Below are positions 1 to 7,137 of a DNA stretch of 64,000 nt, piece after piece; position 1 is the first letter of the stretch; every line of letters starts with the position of its first letter. The notes beneath the pieces were generated by a model, which was not told the DNA's origin, ran no database searches, and was given only the letters and a program-made list of their open reading frames with translations. Source of the stretch: Chitinophagaceae bacterium (GTDB lineage Bacteria > Bacteroidota > Bacteroidia > Chitinophagales > Chitinophagaceae); contig JAFKGR010000003.1 of assembly GCA_017307735.1 (NCBI GenBank), positions 1 through 64,000 on the forward strand, read 5' to 3'. Position numbers and translations under genes: made by a program.

Positions 1-122
1 AAAGTATTGTTTCCAATTCCATATGCAAAAGTTGTCACAGTAATTGAAAACGAACTTAAAAGTCCAACAATACTTGTCAATATAATTAATAGTCGTAGTT
101 TTTTTATTTCTTGTTCTGTCAT
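1..122 (-). CDS. Partial small membrane protein, N-terminus only
   Basis: An ATG at 122 opens a frame that runs without a stop for 40 codons off the left edge. The peptide begins MTEQEIKKLR and then has one hydrophobic stretch of about 20 residues (LLIILTSIVGLLSSF), which suggests an N-terminal membrane anchor. The family cannot be recognised from this fragment. An opposite-strand ORF covers the same bases, but its sequence has no protein-like features. I infer the leftward reading from the charged-then-hydrophobic pattern alone. Confidence 0.4.
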   Translation of the reverse strand, partial: MTEQEIKKLRLLIILTSIVGLLSSFSITVTTFAYGIGNNT

Positions 123-547
123 TAGGTTTTGTCTACGCTTGCAGGTAACATTTTCATTTATGTTATTCTACACAATTATACAAAAATTATTACCATTGAT
201 TCCCAATAGTTTTCCGTTATACTTTTTGTATTGTCGTTAGGACAATCCGATTTCTCCATTCATTGATTTTAACTCTGTTTTCCAACGGATTTTTATGTGC
301 CTGTCCGGGCCATGCAACCAATCAGATTCAACCCGTGGCATTTATCCGGACAGGAGAAATAATTGCCAGGCTTGTTCTCCTCATTCCGCTCTTTCCTGAT
401 TCTCTCTTTTGCAAACCTCAGTGAGATATTAAGCGGATTTGATGGTAAAGTGGATACCTCCTGCCCATCAGCACAGGAGGAAGTTTACCCAGGTGCTACT
501 GCAAAATCCCGCATGAAAGTGGTATTTTCCGGTATTCTCATCAGATT
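123..547. other. Non-coding stretch with two hairpins
   Basis: No convincing gene is seen here. Two inverted repeats stand out. CCTGTCCGG (300-308) pairs with CCGGACAGG (346-354) around a 37-nt loop. CCTCCTG (457-463) pairs with CAGGAGG (474-480) around a 10-nt loop. Neither is followed by a T-tract, so they are not clear terminators. The stretch leads straight into the 21 bp repeat array. Confidence 0.4.
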
Positions 548-1177
548 TGTAAGCCTGCAAACGGGATTTGTTACATAACATACGGCAATTGTTACATAAC
601 ATACGGCAATTGTTACATAACAAATGGCAATTGTTACCTAACATACGGCAATTGTTACATAGCAAACGGGATTTGTTACATAGCAAACGGCAATTGTTAC
701 ATAACATACGGCAATTGTTACATAACATACGGCAATTGTTACATAGCAAACGGCAATTGTTACCTAACAAACGGCAATTGTTACCTAACATACGGCAATT
801 GTTACATAACATACGGCAATTGTTACATAACATACGGCAATTGTCAGATGACAAATGGGAAATGTTGTACAACTTACGGGAATTGTCAGATGACAAATGG
901 GAAATGTTGTACAACTTACGGGAATTGTCAAATGACAAATGGGAAAAGTCAATTGACAAATGAGAAAAGTCAATTGACAATTGGGAAAAGTCAATTGACA
1001 ATTGGGAAAAGTCAATTGACAAATGGGAGAAGTCAATTGACAAATGGGAAAAGTCAATTGACAAACGAGAAAAGTCAATTGACAAACGAGAAAAGTCAAT
1101 TGACAAATGGGAAAAGTCAATTGACAAATGAGAAAAGTTGATCAACATACGGGATTTGTCAACCTGCAAAAGGGGCT
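548..1177. repeat. Tandem array of 30 x 21 bp units with internal dyads
   Basis: Thirty consecutive 21 bp units fill 630 bp with no insertion or deletion. Each unit is a 12 bp dyad plus a 9 bp spacer such as TACGGCAAT, AATGGGAAA or AACGGGATT. The block is ordered: units 2-14 carry TGTTACATAACA or close variants (TGTTACCTAACA, TGTTACATAGCA). Units 15-19 carry TGTCAGATGACA or TGTCAAATGACA, alternating with TGTTGTACAACT. Units 20-28 carry AGTCAATTGACA, and unit 29 AGTTGATCAACA. The first and last units (TGTAAGCCTGCA, TGTCAACCTGCA) are alike and lack the dyad. Because 21 is a multiple of three, several frames are open on both strands and give heptapeptide-repeat ORFs, which I do not regard as genes. 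Confidence 0.95.
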
Positions 1178-1384
1178 TTTTTAGCATCTCTGCCTCTCAA
1201 CGATAGCGGGATGACGAAACTTCCGGAATTTCTCAAGCGCAATCCTTCCCCATGCGGTGGGAAGAAATTGACCCGGAAATAATCCCTCTCCTTCTCCATT
1301 TTGTCGGCCACCAAAGTCTGTAAATTGGGTTCCCCCCGGTTGTGAACCCGGCGTTCAGGCGCAAAACAAATCCTTCATATCATC

Positions 1385-1408
1385 AAAAAAGCCACCTCAC
1401 CGGTGGCT
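1385..1408 (-). terminator. Rho-independent terminator of the DUF6263 gene
   Basis: AGCCACC (1390-1396) pairs with GGTGGCT (1402-1408) around a 5-nt loop. Read leftward, the stem is followed by a run of T. It lies about 30 bp past the stop of the gene ending at 1440. Confidence 0.8.
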
Positions 1409-1439
1409 CCTAAAAAACTAAATTATGAAAGAGAAAGAT

Positions 1440-2270
1440 TTAAAGTTCCTTTACCGTGGTTTCCGTTGTCACATTTGTTTCGGTGGGCATTTCCATCCCC
1501 ATGGCTTCTATATTTCCGGTGGCTTTGGCGATTGACCTGGAACTCTGCACAATGCCGGTTGACTTCTCAACTACTGCATTCCCTGAAAATGTTCCCGATG
1601 TTTTAGTCTGAACCTGCATACCCTGAGATTCCATAGAAACACTTGTCTTTGCTTCTCCGGTATAATCCAGATTTACCACATTATTTTCAACTGATTTCAC
1701 CGTATAATGGGTTACTCTCAAAGTGCCGGTTGTATCTCCCGTGGTGGTCGTCCAGGTATCGCCTGCTTTTACATTTACCGGAAGCGCAACCAAGGCTTCC
1801 TCAGTTCCAAATCCGGAACCTGCAAGTTGTTCCATTACCGCAGACTCTTGCGCATCCTTTGCCGTTGCTACATCTTTCACTACATTTCCCCCGTTGTCAA
1901 GTGTAAGAGATTTCGTTTTGTTCAGGATTGAACTAAAACCTTCGGCCAAAGGGCTTGAAGCATCTGCAGAATCATCAGAATCATATTTCAAATCCATTCC
2001 CATCTGGTTCATGGACATCTTAACCGATTTAAGCGTATTGTTTACCTTGTATTGGCCATTGGCAACATCGGCTACCTCCATATTATAAACTGTTTTCACA
2101 TCAATTTTGGTCTCCATATTCTGGCCCTGGTAATTGGTCTTGGATTCGGTAGTTGCAGTTGACATGATCTGATAGTTTTTACCCTTGGTCAACTGAATGG
2201 TACTGTGATTTTGAGCCATGGTTGCCGTACCCAAAAACAACACCACAGCCAACAGGTTTAGTCTTTTCAT
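1440..2270 (-). CDS. Secreted DUF6263 family protein
   Basis: A 276-residue protein with an N-terminal signal peptide (cleavage after about residue 19, ...ATMAQ). The rest is rich in Thr, Ser, Val and Gly with alternating hydrophobic residues, as in an all-beta secreted protein. The pattern of a paired N-terminal threonine/lysine segment, a central LTLDNGGNV strand and C-terminal strands matches the DUF6263 family of Bacteroidota, whose function is unknown. The ATG at 2270 directly precedes the signal peptide. The gene stands alone with its own terminator at 1385-1408, about 60 bp downstream of the peptidase gene. Family recognised from memory; no catalytic residues are apparent. Confidence 0.7.
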   Translation of the reverse strand: MKRLNLLAVVLFLGTATMAQNHSTIQLTKGKNYQIMSTATTESKTNYQGQNMETKIDVKTVYNMEVADVANGQYKVNNTLKSVKMSMNQMGMDLKYDSDDSADASSPLAEGFSSILNKTKSLTLDNGGNVVKDVATAKDAQESAVMEQLAGSGFGTEEALVALPVNVKAGDTWTTTTGDTTGTLRVTHYTVKSVENNVVNLDYTGEAKTSVSMESQGMQVQTKTSGTFSGNAVVEKSTGIVQSSRSIAKATGNIEAMGMEMPTETNVTTETTVKEL

Positions 2271-2329
2271 TTTTTTGAAATGTTTAGGTTGTAAATATCT
2301 GTTTTTAATCCTAAAGTCGGATTTTAAAA

Positions 2330-4642
2330 CTAAAAAGTTGTATTAATATCGAATTCTTTGGGATGCAGGGCTCCTTTCAGGTTTGTCACAAAATAATCCC
2401 AGCGCCGGCGCATCATATAATTGGAATATTTTCCATATCCGTGATGGCTGTCCGGAAAAACAATCAGGTCGAAATCCCTGCCCGCATCTTCCAGCGCTTT
2501 TACAACGAGCATGGTATTGGAAGGTGGTACATTGTCGTCCATTAATCCATGCACCAGTAATAATTTCCCTTTCAGGTTTTTGGCGTGCATTTGATTTGCC
2601 TGGTCTGTATAGTTGTCTGTACCGTCCGGATTTTTTTTCAACAATCCGATATAACGTTCGCCCCAATCATCTTCATAATTCCGGTTATCATGGTTACCGG
2701 ATTCTGCAATACCCACTTTGAAGAAATCAGGATAAGTAAACATGGCATCAGCCGTGGCAAATCCGCCACCTGAATGGCCCCAGATTCCAATTCTTGTGGT
2801 ATCCATAAAACCGAATCGCGAAGCGAGTTGCCTGATTCCGGCAACCTGATCGGGCAGTGTGTTGATGGCCATGTGGCCATAACTCATATCGTGAAAACTT
2901 TTGGTACGCATCGGATTACTCGTTCCTTCAATAGCCACCACAATAAATCCCAATTCTGCCAGCGATTGCTGATCACCTCTTGCGGGTGAGAAACCCCAAT
3001 TACCGCCAATGCTTCCACCCTGCGGCCCGGGATAGATGTAATCCACAATCGGATATTTTTTATTTGAATCCAGGTTCGAAGGTGTAAACATCAATCCATA
3101 AATATCTGTCACGCCATCAGCAGCCTTCACGCTAAACGGAGTGCAACTCTTCCATTGAGTCTGATTTTTCAGTCTCGAAATATCCGTACTTCCCACATTC
3201 ACCAAAAGTTTACCCTGAAGATTGCGTACATTGAATTGAGCGGGTACGTCGGGTTGTGAATAGCTGTTGAAAATATATTCGCCCATCGGGGAAATCTCTG
3301 CTGTATGTGTCCCTTCTTCAGGAGTGAGATCTTTGAATCCCTTACCGTCGAAGTTGATGACACATAAATGTTCGAAATAAGGATTCTTCTTATCAAGGCC
3401 TGCCGCGCTGAAATAAATCCTCCGGTTCCGTTCATCAGTTTTTTCCACATTGGCAACGACATAATTTCCACCGGTAATTTTATTTTTCAATTCACCTGTC
3501 CTGCTGTCGTACAAATAAAGATGGCCGTAATTATCCCTTTCAGAATACCAGATAATTTCATTCGACAACGGTAAATAACGCCATGAAATACTTTCCTGGC
3601 CCGACTCGAACTGGGTGGGTGAAACTTCTTTGAATACATCACGTACTTCGCCGGTATTGGCATCGGCAATCCTGAACTGCGCAATTTTGTGATCGCGGGA
3701 ACTGGATACAAAAGCAAGTGTACTTCCATCAGGGCTCCAGGCAACGTCGGCAAATTTTCCGCGTTCTGCAATATCATCGCCAAGCGTAGCACGGTGAAAA
3801 TCGGCCGGCATTTTCAAACGAACGATCTGAGGATTTTGTTCATCTGCATTTACGATTACACGATGAATCATGATCACATTGCTGTCGCCGGGCAGCGGAT
3901 ATTTCCAGCTCTCAAGATTCGGATGGCCGACATTGGTTGTTACCAGGTACATATTACCCACTTCTCTCTGATCCTGCTGATATGTGGCAATCTTTTTTGA
4001 ATCAGGCGACCATAATAAAATTGCATTGTCAGAATGTTTCCATCCTGCATTGTCGGTGGCATATCCAAAATCTTTTACACCGTCTTTGGTGAGCGGATAT
4101 TCTTTTCCTGTGGCAGTTTCCCGAATCCAGAGATTGTAATCTTTTATGAAAGCGAGTTTTGAACCGTCCGGCGACACTGCTCCGAAAGTCCTTCTCTGGG
4201 GCACGGATGTTTTTCCCACGTGTTCCGCCAGTTTATTTTTTGAAGGTTCGTAACTCCATGACCTGTTACGAAAACTAAAACTCATGACTTTTCCATTATC
4301 TACAAAACTTACAGCGCTCAAAAAAATATCTTTTGGATCGATCTCCTGGTCCAATGCTTTTGACAATGATTTTGCAAGTTTCTGGTCGTTGAAGGCTGCG
4401 GATTTGGTTTTCTTTTTTGCGTCAACAATAAAATAAGTGATATGATTATTCAGATTTTCGGTAAACCAAAAGGTTGTTTCATTAATCCATTCCGGATTGA
4501 TTCTAAGATTGTCCGCCAACCTGAAAGTATTGCGCGAAAGGAGGCTTTGCGCGCGCTGATAATCCTTCACCGTGACGGAATCCTGTCCATAGGTAATGGT
4601 GGTTGCTATTAAAAATAATGCAGGTAAGAAAAGTCTTCTCAT
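2330..4642 (-). CDS. S9 family prolyl peptidase (dipeptidyl peptidase IV-like)
   Basis: A 770-residue exported serine peptidase. Residues 1-19 form a signal peptide. A DPP4-type beta-propeller (about 90-500) is followed by an alpha/beta-hydrolase domain. The nucleophile sits in GIWGHSGGG (Ser624), the acid in the MDDN segment (about 702-703) and the base in SHHGYG (His734), so the triad is complete and properly spaced. The family removes dipeptides from the N-terminus of peptides with Pro or Ala in second place. Here it probably works in the periplasm or on the outer membrane for peptide use. It is not obviously in an operon: the next gene upstream is 260 bp away and ends in a terminator. Confidence 0.93.
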   Translation of the reverse strand: MRRLFLPALFLIATTITYGQDSVTVKDYQRAQSLLSRNTFRLADNLRINPEWINETTFWFTENLNNHITYFIVDAKKKTKSAAFNDQKLAKSLSKALDQEIDPKDIFLSAVSFVDNGKVMSFSFRNRSWSYEPSKNKLAEHVGKTSVPQRRTFGAVSPDGSKLAFIKDYNLWIRETATGKEYPLTKDGVKDFGYATDNAGWKHSDNAILLWSPDSKKIATYQQDQREVGNMYLVTTNVGHPNLESWKYPLPGDSNVIMIHRVIVNADEQNPQIVRLKMPADFHRATLGDDIAERGKFADVAWSPDGSTLAFVSSSRDHKIAQFRIADANTGEVRDVFKEVSPTQFESGQESISWRYLPLSNEIIWYSERDNYGHLYLYDSRTGELKNKITGGNYVVANVEKTDERNRRIYFSAAGLDKKNPYFEHLCVINFDGKGFKDLTPEEGTHTAEISPMGEYIFNSYSQPDVPAQFNVRNLQGKLLVNVGSTDISRLKNQTQWKSCTPFSVKAADGVTDIYGLMFTPSNLDSNKKYPIVDYIYPGPQGGSIGGNWGFSPARGDQQSLAELGFIVVAIEGTSNPMRTKSFHDMSYGHMAINTLPDQVAGIRQLASRFGFMDTTRIGIWGHSGGGFATADAMFTYPDFFKVGIAESGNHDNRNYEDDWGERYIGLLKKNPDGTDNYTDQANQMHAKNLKGKLLLVHGLMDDNVPPSNTMLVVKALEDAGRDFDLIVFPDSHHGYGKYSNYMMRRRWDYFVTNLKGALHPKEFDINTTF

Positions 4643-4841
4643 TGATTTAAAATTATAGTTACATTAGAAAAGGCAAATTAAGGATTTTGAAAAGATTAAT
4701 ACGGTGGTTGCCCGAACAATCGAAACAATTTCCCTTTCTCAGAGGAATTTACAGAAACCATGAAAGTTGTCTGACCCAAATTATCCAAAATGAAATCGCC
4801 GGAATAGTGATGAATTGTGAAACAACCAATTCTCACAGCAT

Positions 4842-4876
4842 AAAAAAATGTCTTCCCGATTCAACAGGAAGACATT
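4842..4876 (-). terminator. Terminator at the end of the RND/rhodanese cluster
   Basis: AATGTCTTCC (4847-4856) pairs perfectly with GGAAGACATT (4867-4876) around a 10-nt loop. Leftward it continues into a seven-T run. It closes the leftward cluster that ends at 4904. Confidence 0.85.
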
Positions 4877-4903
4877 CTTGAAAAAATATTTTCAGAAAAT
4901 TTA

Positions 4904-5158
4904 TTAATTACTTTTTACCTCTTCGTAGGTAATCTCCTCAATTTCCTGACCGGAATTTTTTTTCGATGGCACTGCGCAACCACCCGAACCGCAACAACCT
5001 GCATTGGCAATGGCAGTGATCAAAAAGAAAACGCCGCCCAATATTAAAAGGGTATCACTTTTAAATATTCCCCAAATGAGAAAAAACAAACCAACAATAA
5101 GGCGGAACCCTCTCATGAAGTTCCAACCGGTCAATATTATTTGTTTCATGGCATTCAT
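4904..5158 (-). CDS. Small DUF2892-type membrane protein with Cys-rich tail
   Basis: An 84-residue protein beginning MNAMKQIILTGW. Two hydrophobic helices (about 15-30 and 36-52) are followed by a Cys/Gly cluster, NAGCCGSGGC, and an acidic tail. Two-helix proteins of this kind (DUF2892) form the membrane part of E. coli YgaP, whose other half is a rhodanese. Here the rhodanese is the gene just upstream, so the two may be a split YgaP. I chose the ATG at 5158 because the longer frame starts at GTG inside the rhodanese gene. The CCxxxxC-like cluster could bind metal or sulfur; that is inference. Confidence 0.7.
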   Translation of the reverse strand: MNAMKQIILTGWNFMRGFRLIVGLFFLIWGIFKSDTLLILGGVFFLITAIANAGCCGSGGCAVPSKKNSGQEIEEITYEEVKSN

Positions 5159-5177
5159 AATTTTTTGATTAATCGAT

Positions 5178-5492
5178 TCATAATTTATTTTGCAAACTCC
5201 GGAATCCACCTCCGTTGAAAACTGCTTTATATCCCCTGGATTGCAAAATTCTTTTTGCGGTGGCGCTCCTCATCCCCGAAGCACAATAACAAATGATACA
5301 TTTATCTTTATTCTTCAACTTTCCCAAATTATTTGAAAGCTGATCTACCGGAATGTTGATTGCATTTTTAATATGCCCCATGGAAAATTCTCCCTTACTC
5401 CTCACATCCAAAATAACAGCTCCCTGTTTCACCAGTTCCGCATAATCTGTTTTTGGCCCTATGCCAAAGATTTTCTTAATTGTTTCTAACAT
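5178..5492 (-). CDS. Single-domain rhodanese-like sulfurtransferase
   Basis: A 104-residue rhodanese. The family moves sulfane sulfur through a persulfide on one active Cys. The hallmarks are present: ILDVRSKGEFSMGHIKNAINIP (about 27-48) and the active loop CASGMRS starting at Cys70. Cys65 and Cys68 lie close to it and could take part in thiol exchange. There is no signal peptide, so it should be cytoplasmic. It is followed after 19 bp by a DUF2892 protein and preceded by another, resembling YgaP split into separate chains. Confidence 0.9.
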   Translation of the reverse strand: MLETIKKIFGIGPKTDYAELVKQGAVILDVRSKGEFSMGHIKNAINIPVDQLSNNLGKLKNKDKCIICYCASGMRSATAKRILQSRGYKAVFNGGGFRSLQNKL

Positions 5493-5547
5493 GTAATCCT
5501 TTTTCTAATTTCTGATTTGCCGGCAAATCTAACAAACCCATTTGCAT

Positions 5548-5760
5548 TTATTGATCCGCCTTCTTCCTACGGGTTGAGATATGAAGAAAATGATACACCG
5601 GACAAAAATTGATAAACGCCGTGATAAGCATGGCTGCTCCGAAAATCAATAAAGCGATTTCCCATCCTCCGGAGATAACATGGGTCAAAGATAAAACCAG
5701 GATGACAACTGCTATCAGAATCCTGATAATCTTATCAGGTTTATTAATATTTGCAATCAT
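5548..5760 (-). CDS. DUF2892 family inner-membrane protein
   Basis: A 70-residue protein starting MIANINKPDKIIRIL, with two hydrophobic helices (about 11-27 and 33-50) and a basic C-terminus. The NxxxxDKIIRIL start and the AFINFCPVYHFL end are typical of the DUF2892/YgaP membrane family. The single Cys in the FCPVY motif is conserved in that family. It is the middle one of three such genes in this cluster and is 13 bp from the DUF302 gene, so it is probably co-transcribed. Function unknown; association with rhodaneses suggests sulfur or redox handling. Confidence 0.8.
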   Translation of the reverse strand: MIANINKPDKIIRILIAVVILVLSLTHVISGGWEIALLIFGAAMLITAFINFCPVYHFLHISTRRKKADQ

Positions 5761-5773
5761 AGATTATACATTT

Positions 5774-6160
5774 TTAAATACTCTCAATGACCTTCTGCAA
5801 TTTCGCTCTCACCTGCGTAGCGACCTCACCCAACTTTTCATTCTTGATTGCCATCATGGAAGCCACCGGATCAACGGCAGATACTTTTACTTTTCCATCG
5901 GATGTTTCCTGAATAATGACATTGCATGGGAGCATTGTACCGATTTCACTTTCATTCTGCAAAGCCTGGTAGGCAAATTGCGGATTGCAAGCCCCAAGGA
6001 TTTTGTATTTTCTGAAATCTACATCCAGTTTCTTTTTCAGGGTTTCTTTTACATCAATCTGGGTGAGCACACCAAAACCTTCTTTCTTCAATTCTTCTGT
6101 AACATCTGTGATGGTATTTTCAAAATCTTTGTTTGACACTTTTGAAAAATAGTAACTCAT
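5774..6160 (-). CDS. DUF302 domain protein
   Basis: A 128-residue cytoplasmic protein that is nearly all DUF302. Typical segments are the N-terminal FENTITDVTEELKKEGFGVLTQID, the central YKILGACNPQFAYQAL, the TMLPCNVIIQE strand and the DPVASM segment near 95-100. Two Cys (in GACNP and LPCNV) are the conserved ones. The family is often found next to sulfur-oxidation, rhodanese or heavy-metal genes, but its biochemical role is not settled. It begins the distal half of the cluster after a 393 bp gap, so it may have its own promoter. Confidence 0.88.
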   Translation of the reverse strand: MSYYFSKVSNKDFENTITDVTEELKKEGFGVLTQIDVKETLKKKLDVDFRKYKILGACNPQFAYQALQNESEIGTMLPCNVIIQETSDGKVKVSAVDPVASMMAIKNEKLGEVATQVRAKLQKVIESI

Positions 6161-6553
6161 TTTATTCGTTTTTAGAATGATTTATAAATAATGTTTCAAA
6201 GTTCGGTCATAAGTAAGGTTGCTTCCGGTACATTTGTTACACAGATATTTTTCACCCGGAAACCGCCCCGGATACAATTCCTTTAACATAAAAGAAATAC
6301 AAAGTGCGATTACCCGGTGCATGATGCGAAAAATTTTCGAAAATTTTTTTTCTTCCATTTTTCACCAAAACTGCATCAGAATAACGTCCCGATTAATGAT
6401 GACACTCATCAAATGAAATGATATTGGTTAGTGTTTCTAATGGAGAAATACAGGGAAATATTCATCACACACTTCAATGAATCAGTCATCCATTTACCCA
6501 ATGGTGTGTTAATCCCCGCTTAATAATTCACAAAGATTTCTCTTTATAAAAAA
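6161..6553. other. Gap inside the RND/rhodanese cluster
   Basis: No gene, hairpin terminator or clear TAnnTTTG promoter could be found in these 393 bp. The gap divides the cluster into a pump half (right) and a DUF302/rhodanese half (left). It is the most likely place for a second promoter. Confidence 0.3.
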
Positions 6554-6763
6554 TCATTTCGTGCCACAAACATCTCCGCTGGATTTTACACCGGCTTTTT
6601 TCAAACCCCATTCCAACGGGCAGAATCCTGTGAGGGAAGATTGAAATAAATTTAATCCCACAAATGCAGTCAGCCACAGCCAGTGGATATCGTGCAACTG
6701 GGATAAGGCAAGGCTGCCCAGAATCATAATTCCTGCAAATCTTCTGATAATTTTTTCTCTCAT
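6554..6763 (-). CDS. DUF2892-type membrane protein
   Basis: A 69-residue protein, MREKIIRRFAGIMIL..., with two hydrophobic stretches (about 8-22 and 28-44). The LTGFCPLEWGLKKAGV motif before the end is typical of DUF2892 proteins, including the FCP cysteine. A second Cys lies in the DVCGTK tail. It is the first of three DUF2892 genes in the cluster and follows the 102-residue protein by 38 bp. Role unknown. Confidence 0.75.
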   Translation of the reverse strand: MREKIIRRFAGIMILGSLALSQLHDIHWLWLTAFVGLNLFQSSLTGFCPLEWGLKKAGVKSSGDVCGTK

Positions 6764-6801
6764 TTTAAAATTAATTTGTGATGTGATAAGTATATATTTA
6801 T

Positions 6802-7110
6802 TTAGAATGCATAACTCTCAACAGGCAAAATGAATCCCCTGATCGGGAATTTCGCATTGCTTTCCTGGTTGTATTTCCTGATTAGTTGCAAAGCTTTATC
6901 TGCCTTCCCACTCTCCGTAAAACTGAAAAGCATGATGGAATCAAAAGAATCTCCGCCACTTCCAAACCAACTGTCTGCGAGGTCAAAAGAATTGCCATCT
7001 CTGAAACCCGCAATCTCCGACACACTGAACACCTCTATTCCCGATTCCTTAAAAATGCCGGAGACTGCTTCTTTGCATTCTTTAATTCCGGTTACGATTA
7101 AAAGTTTCAT
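6802..7110 (-). CDS. Small unrecognised protein following the RND pump gene
   Basis: A 102-residue soluble protein, MKLLIVTGIKECKEAVSGIF.... It begins with a beta strand and an amphipathic helix, has a Gly/Ser/Asp-rich middle (FGSGGDSFDS) and a final strand, RGFILPVESY. This ferredoxin-like pattern (strand-helix-strand) recalls small PII-like proteins that sit beside transporters, but I see no diagnostic PII motif, so this is a weak guess. It starts 27 bp after the RND gene and is likely translated from the same mRNA. No signal peptide or membrane segment. Confidence 0.65.
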   Translation of the reverse strand: MKLLIVTGIKECKEAVSGIFKESGIEVFSVSEIAGFRDGNSFDLADSWFGSGGDSFDSIMLFSFTESGKADKALQLIRKYNQESNAKFPIRGFILPVESYAF

Positions 7111-7137
7111 AAAAGAAGTTTTTAGTTTTTGAAATGG

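Noticed and set aside
7..240. Plus-strand ORF at the left edge
   Set aside because: It overlaps the more protein-like leftward frame ending at 122 and shows no family features.
548..1177. CRISPR array
   Set aside because: Units are contiguous with no variable spacers, and no cas genes are present.
468..1187. Long ORFs with heptapeptide repeats on both strands
   Set aside because: A 21 bp period keeps several frames open at once. No signal, start context or non-repeat domain supports a protein.
4687..4881. 64-codon plus-strand ORF
   Set aside because: It runs through the terminator at 4842-4876 and has no recognisable features.
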